From contig NZ_BAVS01000014.1 of the NCBI RefSeq assembly GCF_000521485.1, forward strand, positions 1-64,000: a DNA stretch of 64,000 nt, given 5' to 3'. Below, in pieces: positions 21,983 to 31,988 of this stretch; positions within the stretch are counted from its first letter, which is position 1; every line of letters begins with the position of its first letter. Source of the DNA: Gracilibacillus boraciitolerans JCM 21714. GTDB taxonomy: Bacteria; Bacillota; Bacilli; Bacillales; Amphibacillaceae. A model generated the notes under the pieces. It ran no database searches, was not told the DNA's origin, and saw only the letters and a list, made by a program, of their open reading frames with translations. Made by a program: the position numbers and the translations under genes.

Positions 21983-22014
21983 ATGAAGTCTTAATTTAGG
22001 GGGGGGAAACATTC

Positions 22015-22836
22015 ATGGAAGAAATCTTAACATTGTTAAAATACTTATTTTTGGGATTATTACAAGGGTTTACTGAGCCTATTCCTATTTCATCAAGCGG
22101 CCATTTATTGATGGCAAAAGAACTATTTTCTATAGAAGCAGGTGACAATTTATCTTTTGAAGTGTTAGTAAACTTTGGTTCACTTATTGCTGTATTAATT
22201 GTGTACTGGAAGGATATTATCAATATAGCGAAAAACGGTATTAATTATATCGTTACCAGAAATAAACAATACATTGATGACTTTATGTTCATTATTTACT
22301 TAGTGGTCGCAACGGTCCCAGCAGCTGTTATCGGACTTTTATTTGAAGATATGATAGCTGGTACGTTTCTTGGCAAAGCGAAAATGATCGGAATCAGTTT
22401 GTTCATTACAGGTATTGCATTATGGATTATCCGAAATATTCGTGGAGATAAAAATGATGGTGCCTTAACAATGAAAGATGCGATTATTGTAGGCCTTGCT
22501 CAAGCGGTAGCTTTAATTCCTGGTATCAGTCGCTCTGGGGGGGCAACTATTGTCGCTGCCATGTTATTAGGAATGAAGCAGGAAACAGCATTACGCTTTT
22601 CCTTTTTAATGTTTATTCCTGTTAGTGCGGGAACCATGGTATTATCGATAGGTGATGTTATTCAGGATGAGAATTTTAATACGTTGTGGATTCCATATTT
22701 AATTGCATTTATTGCAGCGCTAATTGCCACCTATTATTCTTTACGCTGGTTTATGAATATTATGGCAAAAGGAAACTTGAAATATTTTGCCTTTTATTGC
22801 TTTATCGTGGGTATACTTGCCTTTATTCTTTTATAA
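22015..22836 (+). CDS. uppP: Undecaprenyl-diphosphate phosphatase UppP
   Basis: Membrane phosphatase that regenerates the lipid carrier undecaprenyl phosphate for peptidoglycan; 273 residues, BacA family. Signature motifs: [16 protein letters not shown] (residues about 17-32) and [14 protein letters not shown] (about 168-182). The family reads SRSGAT; the extra Gly at the catalytic Ser/Arg region comes from a 7-G run at 22537. About eight membrane segments. SD is an 8-G run ending at 22005. Confidence 0.93.
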   Translation: MEEILTLLKYLFLGLLQGFTEPIPISSSGHLLMAKELFSIEAGDNLSFEVLVNFGSLIAVLIVYWKDIINIAKNGINYIVTRNKQYIDDFMFIIYLVVATVPAAVIGLLFEDMIAGTFLGKAKMIGISLFITGIALWIIRNIRGDKNDGALTMKDAIIVGLAQAVALIPGISRSGGATIVAAMLLGMKQETALRFSFLMFIPVSAGTMVLSIGDVIQDENFNTLWIPYLIAFIAALIATYYSLRWFMNIMAKGNLKYFAFYCFIVGILAFILL

Positions 22837-22924
22837 GCGATAACGAAGGTAGCACAATTGTAACTTCAAGGTAACTAATTCGAAAAAGATCCACGCCGAT
22901 AAATAGATTTCCTTTCTTGAATAT

Positions 22925-22954
22925 AAAAAAGCGCCCATTATAGGCGCTTTTTTA
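22925..22954. terminator. Bidirectional terminator uppP / yitW
   Basis: AAAAAAGCGCC (22925-22935) with GGCGCTTTTTT (22943-22953), shared by convergent genes. Confidence 0.9.
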
Positions 22955-23269
22955 TCAATCTGGAATGCCGAGTGCGATTTTTGCATATCTTGACATACGT
23001 TCTTTCGTCCATGGTGGATTCCAAACAATGTTTACTACGGTATCTTTTACCTCAGGTAAATCTTCCATCACGCGTTTTACATCTTGTTCAATGTGACCAG
23101 CTAGTGGGCAACCCATAGCAGTTAATGTCATCGTTACGGTTGCGATCCCTTCATCATCAAGTTCTACTCCATAGACAAGACCTAAATTCACAATATCTAT
23201 TCCAAGCTCGGGGGGGTCGATCACATTTTCCAAAGCTCCCATTAAATTCTCTTCTAATGCCTGATCCAT
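22955..23269 (-). CDS. yitW: DUF59 / MIP18 family Fe-S assembly protein YitW
   Basis: 104 residues, SufT-like domain. Motifs VIDPPELGIDIVNLGLVYG, TLTAMGCPLAGHIEQDV (the Cys is the conserved family Cys) and VVNIVWNPPWTKERMS. Likely Fe-S cluster assembly or transfer. The family reads VIDPELG; the extra Pro is a 7-G run at 23210. Fifth member of the yitS-T-U-V-W block of B. subtilis, with yitV directly upstream. Confidence 0.9.
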   Translation of the reverse strand: MDQALEENLMGALENVIDPPELGIDIVNLGLVYGVELDDEGIATVTMTLTAMGCPLAGHIEQDVKRVMEDLPEVKDTVVNIVWNPPWTKERMSRYAKIALGIPD

Positions 23270-23336
23270 ATCTATCCCTCCTTCAAACTCTTCTACCTAT
23301 TATAAAACACATTGCATATTTTTTAAATGATTTATA

Positions 23337-24101
23337 TCACAACTGGTATTCCAGCCAATTTGCAAATTCTACAATCGCAAACCGACTGACTTTATGTCCA
23401 TGGCCAAGTTCTTTTAAAAAACGAATATTTTCGGGATTTTTATAATGCTCAATCGCCTTTTCATAAAAACTGTATGCATGCTCAAATGGCACCACTTTAT
23501 CTTTTGTTCCATGCCAGAAAAATAGCGGTCTGCCAAATAGTTTTTCCATTTGCAAGGATAAATCAATTTCTTTTAATTGTTCCATCAGGATGACAATTTG
23601 ATCTTCTGTCATCGGCAATTCTTTTTGTTGTGATTTTATAAACCCGATCATCTGTTCAGCATATTCCGTTATTTTCGGAGAGCCCATTAAAATTCCTGCC
23701 GACTTAATCCAGGAAAATTGTGTTAATGCTGCAGCAGTCGTAATCCCACCCATACTGGTTCCTGCTAATCCAAAACGATTTCCTTCTAACAACTTTTTAG
23801 TTACTAGTTCTTGGTAAATTGATTCGATATCATCAAGGTTCTGTATTACAATTTCAAAAAAACGCATTTCTCTTTCCTGAGCTATTATATCTTGTTCACG
23901 CTCGCCATGTAACATCATATCAGGTAATAAAACACGATAGCCTTTTTCAGCCATCAGATAAGCCAAAGGTAAGTTATGTTCCTTTGCACTTGTAAATCCA
24001 TGTATATAAGTTAACGTAGGTAATGGCTGCTCTATTTTTTCTTGATCTACGATATGTAATAACGGGATATCGTTCCAATATTCTTTACTAATCAGAATCA
24101 T
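23337..24101 (-). CDS. yitV: Alpha/beta hydrolase YitV
   Basis: Serine esterase/hydrolase of about 254 residues. Nucleophile elbow GTSMGG, preceded by GLA and followed by ITTAAAL; HGTKDKVVPFEHA supplies the acid region and LGHGHKVSR the His. I chose ATG 24101 (MILISKEYWN), 8 bases after AAAGG; the upstream extension is unsupported. Natural substrate unknown. Divergent from yitU, same strand as yitW. Confidence 0.85.
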   Translation of the reverse strand: MILISKEYWNDIPLLHIVDQEKIEQPLPTLTYIHGFTSAKEHNLPLAYLMAEKGYRVLLPDMMLHGEREQDIIAQEREMRFFEIVIQNLDDIESIYQELVTKKLLEGNRFGLAGTSMGGITTAAALTQFSWIKSAGILMGSPKITEYAEQMIGFIKSQQKELPMTEDQIVILMEQLKEIDLSLQMEKLFGRPLFFWHGTKDKVVPFEHAYSFYEKAIEHYKNPENIRFLKELGHGHKVSRFAIVEFANWLEYQL

Positions 24102-24249
24102 ACAAAATTTCCTTTCTCCATACAATTTTCACTCTTTTATCTTATCCCTTCTTCATTAAACATGCAAAATATAGAAATGAAAATATACAAGAACTTTACA
24201 TGCTTCATAAAGAAATATAGACTATACTTATATATAGCGAGGTGATGGC

Positions 24250-25104
24250 ATGAAGACAGATAGACATTTAATTGCATTAGATTTAGATGGGACGCTATTA
24301 ACAGATCAAAAAAAAATAAGTCCTTATACGAAAGCTGTGGTGCAACAGGCCATTAATGAAGGTCATATTGTTATAATTGCAACAGGCAGGCCGCATCGAT
24401 CAAGTATCATGTATTATCATGAACTAGGCTTAACGACTCCCATGGTAAATTTCAATGGTGCCCTTATTCATCATCCAACCGATCATAAATGGGATGTCCT
24501 GCACACACCACTTCCAAATCTTACAGCAAAGAAAATCATTCAAACCTGTTACGACTTGGGAGTAGAAAATATTTTTGCTGAAATACAGGATAATATGTTT
24601 TTGGATCGATATGACCAGCAAATTTTGGATATTTTCACTGAACCTAACCAACAAGAACTGATCACAGTAGGCAGTCTTAGAAATCATTTAAAAGGTGATC
24701 CTACATCTTTATTAATACACCCTAAAGATGAGCATATTGAAGAATTAAGAAAATATTTAGATGATAAGCATGCCTCCGTTATTGAACATCGTAAATGGGG
24801 AGTTCCATGGAACGTCATAGAAGTAGTAAGAAAAGGAATTAGCAAAGCAGTTGGGTTAAAGAAAATCGCTTATTATTTTCATATCCCTGTGGATCATGTG
24901 ATCGCTTTTGGGGATGAAGACAATGATTTAGAAATGATCGATTATGCAGGTGTTGGTGTAGCAATGGAAAATGCCATTGGTGAATTAAAACAAATTGCAA
25001 AATATCATACCAAAAGCAATGAACAAGACGGAATAGGATCCTTTCTATCTGATTATTTAAAATTGGAAGTAGCTCCTACGATTGCCAAAGATCTATTTGA
25101 ATAG
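24250..25104 (+). CDS. yitU: HAD-IIB family phosphatase YitU
   Basis: Cof-type sugar-phosphatase-like hydrolase, 284 residues. Motif I ALDLDGTLLTD (nucleophile Asp11, acid Asp13), motif II IIATGR, conserved Lys in RKGISKAVGLKKI, and motif IV GDEDNDLEMI. The C2B cap spans about residues 85-190. B. subtilis YitU is a flavin-mononucleotide phosphatase; the substrate here is inferred only. SD GCGAGGTGATGGC. Confidence 0.9.
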   Translation: MKTDRHLIALDLDGTLLTDQKKISPYTKAVVQQAINEGHIVIIATGRPHRSSIMYYHELGLTTPMVNFNGALIHHPTDHKWDVLHTPLPNLTAKKIIQTCYDLGVENIFAEIQDNMFLDRYDQQILDIFTEPNQQELITVGSLRNHLKGDPTSLLIHPKDEHIEELRKYLDDKHASVIEHRKWGVPWNVIEVVRKGISKAVGLKKIAYYFHIPVDHVIAFGDEDNDLEMIDYAGVGVAMENAIGELKQIAKYHTKSNEQDGIGSFLSDYLKLEVAPTIAKDLFE

Positions 25105-25124
25105 ATATCGATATTTAAACCATA

Positions 25125-25160
25125 ATAAGCATGTACATCAAATTGATGTTCATGCTTTTC
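25125..25160 (+). terminator. yitU terminator
   Basis: AAGCATG-ACATCAA stem (25127-25141) with TTGATGT-CATGCTT (25144-25158), ending in T's. Confidence 0.75.
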
Positions 25161-25243
25161 AACTATAAAGCAGTTACTGATTAAAGGATCATGATGGTAA
25201 TCGATTCCATAAGCCTAGTGATTCGTAAACAGGAGGATTTTCG

Positions 25244-25441
25244 ATGCAAAATCAAATGTTTCAGCAAGCAAAAAATGCCGTCAGTCGAATGATGAATCGC
25301 GAAAATGGTGGTTTTAATGAGAAAGACAAACAAGCTGCTCAAAACGCGATACAGTCAGCCTACACTAATGCTACTGCAGAAGAACAGCAAGAGTTACAAG
25401 CATTAGAGGAACAACTAAAGCAAGAAAATGAGTTAAAGTAG
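25244..25441 (+). CDS. DUF3813 small protein
   Basis: 65 residues, soluble, Gln/Asn/Glu-rich helical protein (MFQQAKNAVSRMMN ... EEQQELQALEEQLKQ). Matches the DUF3813 pattern found beside yitU in Bacillaceae. SD ACAGGAGGATTTTCG is strong. Function unknown. Own terminator downstream. Confidence 0.75.
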   Translation: MQNQMFQQAKNAVSRMMNRENGGFNEKDKQAAQNAIQSAYTNATAEEQQELQALEEQLKQENELK

Positions 25442-25442
25442 C

Positions 25443-25473
25443 AATAAGGCTTGGCAACTGCCAAGCCTTATTT
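25443..25473 (+). terminator. Terminator of the DUF3813 gene
   Basis: 14-bp stem AATAAGGCTTGGCA (25443-25456) with TGCCAAGCCTTATT (25459-25472). Confidence 0.85.
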
Positions 25474-25496
25474 ATCCTTATTAACTTTTCTATTTA

Positions 25497-25901
25497 CTAA
25501 CCAATACACTGAAATACCATATAGAAGATGGACGACAAACCAATAAAAATCGCCTCTATATTAGTAATGGATGGTGTTTCCTTTATTGCAAGTATTGTTA
25601 ATGGAAAGTAGCTACTTGCAGCAATCAAACTTAGACACAATATAAACAAAAGCTGTATACTTAAAGCCTTCCATATGGATTGTATTACTAAGAAAATATA
25701 AACAATAACCCATGATATAAACAAATGGAAAAACCATTCCAACCATATAGGCAATAGTTTATCTTTAAATATAAAGTCAACGTTTAATAGTAATGTATAT
25801 ACTTTTTCACCGGTAGATTCCTCGATCAACCAAAGCAATCCTCCTAAAACAGATCCTGAAATAGTGCCAATAATAATTGATTTGATGATTTTATTATTCA
25901 T
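25497..25901 (-). CDS. Four-span membrane protein, unknown
   Basis: About 134 residues from MNNKIIKSIIIG at 25901; an alternative start lies 15 codons upstream. Four hydrophobic stretches, the first containing GTISGSVLGGLLWLIEE (a glycine-rich first span as in YagU-like proteins). Ends FYMVFQCIG. Convergent with the DUF3813 gene. Function not assignable. Confidence 0.6.
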   Translation of the reverse strand: MNNKIIKSIIIGTISGSVLGGLLWLIEESTGEKVYTLLLNVDFIFKDKLLPIWLEWFFHLFISWVIVYIFLVIQSIWKALSIQLLFILCLSLIAASSYFPLTILAIKETPSITNIEAIFIGLSSIFYMVFQCIG

Positions 25902-26003
25902 TTTATCCCTCGTCTTTATCACATGACTCATGTGAATTTCTTTCATTATAACACTGATTTTGGTATGATAACCTTAAAGTACGGTTTATTAGGAGGACAA
26001 GTC

Positions 26004-26267
26004 ATGAGCATACTTGTAGAAGCAACACCGAATCCAAATGCATTAAAATTTACAAGTGATAAAATGATCTTTGATGGAAATAACAGTATTTCAGTTATGC
26101 CCGGCCAGACGAGTGAACATAAGGTTTTGAATGAATTAATGGAATTAGACGGTGTGGATAATGTCTTCGGATTTCAACATTTTATAACGGTCAATAAAAA
26201 AATGGACGTAGAATGGGATAGCTTAACAAACCAAGTGGAAGAAATTATTACGAAACACGGATATTAA
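26004..26267 (+). CDS. NifU N-terminal-domain (Nfu_N-like) scaffold protein
   Basis: 87 residues. Sequence ATPNPNALKFTSDK, then HKVLNELMELDGVDNVFGFQHFITVNKK, is the Nfu_N fold; there is no C-terminal CxxC domain, so it is the short form. Possible role in Fe-S or stress handling, not proven. The start at 26004 follows AGGAGGACAAGTC; the longer upstream reading lacks an SD. Convergent with the ipi-like gene. Confidence 0.8.
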   Translation: MSILVEATPNPNALKFTSDKMIFDGNNSISVMPGQTSEHKVLNELMELDGVDNVFGFQHFITVNKKMDVEWDSLTNQVEEIITKHGY

Positions 26268-26296
26268 TAAGAGCTGAAACGCTGATAAATATCTAA

Positions 26297-26330
26297 TAAA
26301 GGACCGAGCCAACGCTCAGTCCTTTTTTTC
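26297..26330. terminator. Terminator between nfu-like gene and ipi-like gene
   Basis: AAAGGAC-GAGC (26298-26309) with GCTC-GTCCTTT (26313-26324) and a long T run. Confidence 0.8.
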
Positions 26331-26873
26331 TAATGCCAACTCAATAGTTTGCTGAAATGGTGTGCCATCTAGTTTCTGGCCGTTAATCTCTACCGGCAAT
26401 AAAGTCATTGTAGCTTGATACTTCCCAGGATCAATCGTTTCAGTAACCTCCCATGTCTCTGACCATTTTTTCGTTTCACCAACTGCTAATGATTCTTCCA
26501 CTAATGCCTCTGTAAACATTTTTCCTTCAGAGAATTTATAAATTAATGATTCATTTTGATATAATTCAATTTCATACTGCTGTCCCGAAGAAAACAGCAT
26601 ATCTATTGCCTGCTTGTTCTTATTATTTAGTGAAAACGTGAAATCGATACTATTATCCCGCTGTTCTACATCAACACTTAACCCTAAATTTTGGATAATC
26701 TCGTCTAAATCTTCTGTAGGAGATTTTTCTGATTTCTCCAAGTCAATGGGAACCTTTTTGTTCTCTGAATCAGCTGCTGAAGAATTCTCCTTATCCTCTG
26801 ATGCTGCTGTACCACAACCTGCCAGTAGAATAAATGTAAATATGCTCAGGCTTGCTAATATTTTAAACATCAT
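26316..26873 (-). CDS. Lipoprotein with BsuPI (intracellular proteinase inhibitor) domain
   Basis: 185 residues. Signal peptide with lipobox ILLAGC (residues about 15-20), a charged Ser/Glu/Lys linker, then a BsuPI domain: DFTFSLNNKNKQAIDMLFSSGQQYEI, YKFSEGKMFTEAL and GKYQATMTLLPVEING. B. subtilis ipi lies in the same yit block but encodes a cytosolic inhibitor; here a signal peptide makes it a surface lipoprotein. The target protease, if any, is unknown. Confidence 0.8.
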   Translation of the reverse strand: MMFKILASLSIFTFILLAGCGTAASEDKENSSAADSENKKVPIDLEKSEKSPTEDLDEIIQNLGLSVDVEQRDNSIDFTFSLNNKNKQAIDMLFSSGQQYEIELYQNESLIYKFSEGKMFTEALVEESLAVGETKKWSETWEVTETIDPGKYQATMTLLPVEINGQKLDGTPFQQTIELALEKKD

Positions 26874-26918
26874 TCCTTACCTCCTTTTTTATTTAGACGT
26901 TTTAGGATAGTAAAAGTT

Positions 26919-27773
26919 TCAGTCATTTCTTCTGAAAAAGCCATAAACACCGGCAGTTTGAATCACATTCGTAAAGGCGTTTTCGTCTACTTCATGAATG
27001 ATTCGTTCAAGGTCAAACAATTCGTAACGAGTTATCACCAAATACAACATATTTTTGTCTTCTTTGGTATACGCACCTTTCACTGGCAAAATAGTGATAC
27101 CGCGAATCATCGTATCATGAATGGCTTGTTGTAACTCGTCTGCTTTTTTAGTCACAATCATCGCTGTAACCTTTTCATGACGGGTATGGATACCATCAAT
27201 TACCCTCGTCGTTACATATAGTCCTATTAATGTATATAAGGCGTTTTCTGGTTCGTTTAGCAACCCGGCCACTAAAATAATCAACCCATTAATCGCCATT
27301 AAATAACCGCCAATTGGTTTATCTTTCATTCTTGAAAGAATCATGGCAATGATATCGGAACCACCTGTAGAGGCCCCCCATTTCAACGAAATACCTACAC
27401 CAACACCTGCGATTACCCCACCGAACACTGCATTTAGCATAATATCATTAGAAAGGCTGAGAATTGGCAACATTTCCAAGAACAAGGAAGTAACAATAAC
27501 GGATAAAAAGCTATATATTGTAAATCCCTTTCCTACCATCAACCACCCGACAATGGCAACCGGAATATTTAATATGAATAGTAAAATACCTGTACTAATA
27601 TTTTCCATACCTAAATATTCAATAAATACCGTAGAAAGTATCTGTGAAATACCAGTAAAACCACTTGCGTATACATGTGCACCAATCAAGAAAAAGTTAA
27701 GTGCTATTGCGTTTAATATTGCACCAATGATCACAATTACTACTCGTTTAGCTTGGATTAAAAACACATTCAT
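26919..27773 (-). CDS. yitT: YitT family membrane protein
   Basis: 284 residues: five to six N-terminal spans with GASTGGSDIIAMILSR (about 145-160), then a cytosolic DUF2179 domain (about 200-284; TRHEKVTAMIVTKKADE ... AGVYGFFRR). Role unknown, possibly transport. A 6-C tract at 27374-27379 is in frame (KWGAST). Same strand as the ipi-like gene and divergent from yitS, as in B. subtilis. Confidence 0.9.
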   Translation of the reverse strand: MNVFLIQAKRVVIVIIGAILNAIALNFFLIGAHVYASGFTGISQILSTVFIEYLGMENISTGILLFILNIPVAIVGWLMVGKGFTIYSFLSVIVTSLFLEMLPILSLSNDIMLNAVFGGVIAGVGVGISLKWGASTGGSDIIAMILSRMKDKPIGGYLMAINGLIILVAGLLNEPENALYTLIGLYVTTRVIDGIHTRHEKVTAMIVTKKADELQQAIHDTMIRGITILPVKGAYTKEDKNMLYLVITRYELFDLERIIHEVDENAFTNVIQTAGVYGFFRRND

Positions 27774-27999
27774 TCCTCCTGTCGAAATAACCTCGTTAGT
27801 AAATTTTTTCCCCTATTGTTGATCTATTAATCTTTATCACAACAATAATTCATCATACTAAATGAAAAAATAAAAACCAAATATTTTGATCAAAAAAGCA
27901 CTATTTGTTTTGACGTATCTCATGCTTAGGCTTACACTTATAATAAGCCAAATAATGATCATACATACATGATCCTTTGAGGAAAAAAGGAGGGTTCAT

Positions 28000-28865
28000 A
28001 TGTCAGTGAAAATTCTAGCTGATTCAGCTTGTGATCTGTCTGCTGAAGATTTAAAAAAGTATGGAATTGAAATGTTACCATTAACTGTCCAATTAGATGG
28101 GAAGGATTATCAGGATGGCGTATCCATTTCATCTAAGCAAGTCTATGATGCAATGCGTGAAGGCAAATCCCCCCCAAAAACCGCCCAAGTCAGTCCACAT
28201 CTGTTTAAAGAAGCATTCGAAAAACATGCCAAGGCAGGAAACCAGGTCTTATATTTAGCCTTTTCTTCAGAACTGTCTGGTACGTATCAAGGTGCAAAAC
28301 TCATGGAACAAGAAGTAAAAGAAGCGTACCCTGATTTTAAACTTCATGTGTTAGATACCAAATGTGCATCATTGGGTTATGGTCTAGTAGTAATCAGAGC
28401 TGCAGAACTGGCACAAACTGGTGCAGGTATGGATGAAATACTAGAAGTGAGTAAGCATTTCTATGAGCACATGGAACATATATTCACAGTAGACGATCTA
28501 GAATACTTATATAGAGGTGGTCGAGTAAGTAAAACAGCAGCATTCGTAGGAACTTTACTAAAAATCAAGCCACTCCTACACATGGAGGATGGTAAACTCA
28601 TTCCTCTAGAAAAAATCCGAGGTTCTAAAAAGGTGTATAAGCGCATGATTGAGGTTATGAGCAAAAGAGGTACAGATTTTGAAAACCAGGTGGTAGGGAT
28701 AAGCCACGGGGGGACGCACTCGAAACTGCTGAGCAAATTGCTGATATGGTACGCGCAAAATGGAACGTAAAGGATATAAAAATTAATATGATTGGTTCTA
28801 CGATAGGAGCACATGCGGGTCCTGGAACGATATCTATCTTCTTTCTAAATGAATCCCCAAAATGA
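28000..28865 (+). CDS. yitS: DegV family fatty-acid-binding protein YitS, one frameshift as sequenced
   Basis: DegV fold, binds fatty acids (as FakB does for fatty acid kinase); about 287 residues when corrected. N-terminal LADSACDLSAED and SELSGTYQGAKLM are typical. The frame is lost at a 6-G run (28708-28713): with 4 G it reads ISHGDALETAEQIADMVRAKW through HAGPGTISIFFL to TGA 28865. A 7-C run at 28169 adds a Pro (GKSPPKTAQ for GKSPKT). SD AAGGAGGGTTCAT. Confidence 0.9.
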
Positions 28866-28960
28866 GATTTCATTTAAGATAATTTTAACCGTTTCCTTTT
28901 TTCTAAAAATAGTGTAAAGTAATATTTTTAGCATACTATTTAGTCGGAAGAAGGATCATC

Positions 28961-30328
28961 ATGAAACAGACAGATACGAAGAAGTTAAGTTTATTTGCTT
29001 TAACTTGGCCTATATTTATAGAGATATTATTACACATGTTAATGGGGGGGAATGCGGATACATTAATGCTTAGTCAATACTCCGATCATTCTGTAGCAGC
29101 GGTCGGAGTATCTAATCAAGTATTATCCGTTGTGATTGTAATGTTCGGATTTGTTGCTGCAGGGGGGGCATCTATTTTAGTAGCGCAAAACTTAGGTGCT
29201 GAACAGCCAAAGACCGCTGGAAAAATTGCCGTAACCTCGATTAGTTTAAATCTTTGGTTCTCCTTAGCCTTAAGTATTATTTTATTTGTATTCAGTGATT
29301 TCATTTTACGATTAATGGACTTACCTGAAGAACTAATGGATGAAGCCTCTACCTACATGAATATCGTTGGTGGATTTATGTTTATTCAAGCGTTAATTAT
29401 GACGGTAGCCGCTATTTTAAGAAGTTATGGTTATACCAAAGATACGATGTATGTAACGATCGGAATGAATATTCTAAATGTGATTGGTAACTATTTTGTT
29501 ATTTTTGGCCCATATGGCTTTCCGGTTTTAGGAGTAGAAGGTGTTGCATATGTGACCATGTTCAGTCGATTTATTGGATTTATTATTTTACTTTTTATAT
29601 TAGTATGGCGCAGTAATCGACAGCTTCCTTTTTCCGCCTTTTTCCGATATGAGAAAAAACATGTGAAGTCTCTCATGCAAATCGGAATACCATCAGCTGG
29701 CGAACAGCTTTCCTACAATACCAGTCAAATGGCCATTACTTATTTCATTGCACAGATGGGCACGATTGCTTTAACTACAAAAGTATATGTACAGAACTTA
29801 ATGATGTTTATTCTATTATTTTCCATCGCTATTGGACAAGGTACTCAAATTCTGATTGGCCATATGATCGGGGGGGCTGGGGATATGGACAAAGCTTATC
29901 ATCGTTGTGTGAAAAGTTTAAAAATCGCCATTCTGATCAGTACCATAATGGCTATCCTATTTTACAGCTTCAGTCCTACCTTACTTGGCATTTTTACTAA
30001 CGATACAACCATCATCGAAAAAGGAATGCTTTTATTACTTGTTACGATAATTTTAGAACCCGGACGAGCGTTTAATCTGGTCGTAATTAATTCTTTACGC
30101 GCTGCAGGTGACGTGAAGTTCCCTGTTGTGATTGGTATTGCTTCCATGTGGGGGGGCATCAGTGTAATATTTGCCTGGTTCTTCGGGATCTTTTTAGGAT
30201 TAGGTTTAATCGGTGTTTGGATCGCCTTCATAGCAGATGAATGGCTGCGAGGAATTTTAATGTTAAGAAGATGGCGCTCAAAAATATGGATGCAAAAAGC
30301 ATTTGTCAAAAAAGAAGTAGCAGAATAA
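28961..30328 (+). CDS. MATE family efflux transporter
   Basis: 455 residues, about 12 membrane spans; cation-coupled multidrug exporter family. Opens LTWPIFIEILLHMLMGG.NADTLMLSQYSD. Four 7-G runs (29044, 29162, 29870, 30151) each encode an additional Gly in a conserved loop: LMGGNAD, AAGGASIL, MIGGAGDMD and MWGGISV, where relatives have one Gly. Monocistronic with its own terminator. Substrate unknown. Confidence 0.92.
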   Translation: MKQTDTKKLSLFALTWPIFIEILLHMLMGGNADTLMLSQYSDHSVAAVGVSNQVLSVVIVMFGFVAAGGASILVAQNLGAEQPKTAGKIAVTSISLNLWFSLALSIILFVFSDFILRLMDLPEELMDEASTYMNIVGGFMFIQALIMTVAAILRSYGYTKDTMYVTIGMNILNVIGNYFVIFGPYGFPVLGVEGVAYVTMFSRFIGFIILLFILVWRSNRQLPFSAFFRYEKKHVKSLMQIGIPSAGEQLSYNTSQMAITYFIAQMGTIALTTKVYVQNLMMFILLFSIAIGQGTQILIGHMIGGAGDMDKAYHRCVKSLKIAILISTIMAILFYSFSPTLLGIFTNDTTIIEKGMLLLLVTIILEPGRAFNLVVINSLRAAGDVKFPVVIGIASMWGGISVIFAWFFGIFLGLGLIGVWIAFIADEWLRGILMLRRWRSKIWMQKAFVKKEVAE

Positions 30329-30337
30329 AGTATATTT

Positions 30338-30376
30338 TAAAAAACATCGAGCAAACCCATGCTCGATGCTTTTTTA
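30338..30376 (+). terminator. MATE gene terminator
   Basis: AAAAACATCGAGC (30340-30352) with GCTCGATG-TTTTT (30361-30374); also serves the convergent gene. Confidence 0.85.
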
Positions 30377-30390
30377 ATTAGTTTGGTTTT

Positions 30391-31814
30391 TTACTTTTTT
30401 ACTTTTTTACTTTTAACATTAACTGCTACAATAAAGGCTACAAAACCTCCCATGATAACTACTAACATAGAAATAAAGAACCAGTTCAATCCTGTATTTT
30501 CTTCCAAAATAAAGATATTGCTAGTTTCCCGTTCTAGAATAACTTTATGTGTCCCATCCTCTTGTACTCTTACGATGTTATCATCGAGTAAGCCCCCCCG
30601 AAGTTGTTCATTTTCATTGATTCCTTCTAATGAAGCAACCTGTGTTTCTGTATCATTATTGATTGCAATATACATCGTTTGATTTTGATCACTTCTTTTA
30701 TAAACCGCCATTGCTCCTGCTTCCATTACTACATCTAAATCACCTTGCTGCAATGCAGAAGATTTTTGGTGAATTTCAGCTAACTTTTCTATATGTTGTA
30801 TAAGCTGTTCGTCTTCTTTATTTAATTCAGCCATTCGATGATCAGCTTCTGCTAAACCATTATCCATTGGCACTTCCACACCCTGATAGAGAAAAGACGC
30901 CCCCCCGGTAATGTGTATAACAACGTCGAAGCGAGCTGCCATCTTGTTACAGGATTGAATCCAGCTTGAACCGCTTCATGAGCAAATCGTGGTGTTAAAA
31001 CTGATTCTAAATAGTGTACTCCTGTCAGTTCATTACGTAATAATGGTTCTACAGATTGACCAGGCTGTTTTAAAATAGTTACTGCTTCTGTTCGAAAGGA
31101 AGGAAGCATGGAACTTCCAACTTCTGTTTCCATTCCATCGATAATTAGAGTAGCCTGTTCATCCTCATTAAAGATTCGCTCACGCAATTGTTCGATAAAC
31201 AATTCTGGTATTTGATCATTGACATAGATATGAAAACCGTCAACATTAGCTGATTTCATCCAATATACAGCAGTTTCCAAAAAATATTCTTGCACTTCCT
31301 GACTATCTAAATTTATGGCTGGTAACTGTTCTTCTAGCTGATTAGTGCTGGCATCCTTTATCCAATCCGTATTTTCACTTGTCCAACTATGATTTTCTGC
31401 CACATGTGTTATAGGAAAATCTAACACTACTTCCATATCATTTTCATGTGCTTCAGCTACAAGTTGTTGAAGATCTGCCATATCTCCGAATTGTGGATCA
31501 ACACTCTGATAATCAACTGGATCAAATCCGTTATACGAACTCGCTACCATAATTGGACTTAAGTTGATCGTTGTAATACCTAACTTCTGTAAATTCGACA
31601 ATTTGTCAATAATACCTTGAAAATCGCCTCCATAATATGCTTCAGGATTATCAATATCTATCTCTATATCATTATTGTTATCCCCGTTTACAAATCGATC
31701 GACTAAAATATAATAGACTCTCTCATCCATCTGTTCCTTTGCCAGTACGCTTACACTTGGAAGCAAAAGGAAAATCAAAAGCATAAAAGGAATTCCCTTT
31801 TTTATATAATTCAT
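30391..31814 (-). CDS. Membrane-anchored alpha-amylase-like (GH13) protein, catalytic acids absent; frameshifted as sequenced
   Basis: About 473 residues when corrected. Signal peptide (MLLIFLLLPSVSVLA), GH13 barrel start VYYILVDRFVNGDNNND ... YYGGDFQGIIDKL..GITTINLSP, and C-terminal membrane anchor NWFFISMLVVIMGGFVAFIV plus KSKKVKK. The usual catalytic positions are changed: GFRLD is GFHIY, the acid Glu region is IIDGMETE, and FLDNHD is not found. It is therefore probably a non-enzymatic or carbohydrate-binding relative. The frame breaks at a 7-C run (30900-30906); 5 would give LPGASFLYQGVEVPMDNG. Start at 31814 after GGGGACC. Confidence 0.75.
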
Positions 31815-31952
31815 ATCGGTCCCCATTTCTTCATCCTATTCGTCTTCTATTATCCTAGACAATCTGTTATTGTCAAATACCTATCCCTTTAAATAGTTTG
31901 AAACTTTTGTGACAATTATTTGAAATTACGTTGTTATAAAGAAGAATTGTCA

Positions 31953-31988
31953 TAAAAAATCCCTATCCAGTTTAAGATAGAGATTCTT
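31953..31988 (-). terminator. Terminator of the small membrane protein gene
   Basis: AATCTCTATC-type stem (31976-31987 on plus as GATAGAGATT) with GATAG-GATT and a T6 tail on the minus strand. Confidence 0.65.

Noticed and set aside
27374-27379. 6-C tract in yitT as another disturbed site
   Set aside because: It reads in frame as KWGAST and matches a plausible family sequence, so it may be natural.
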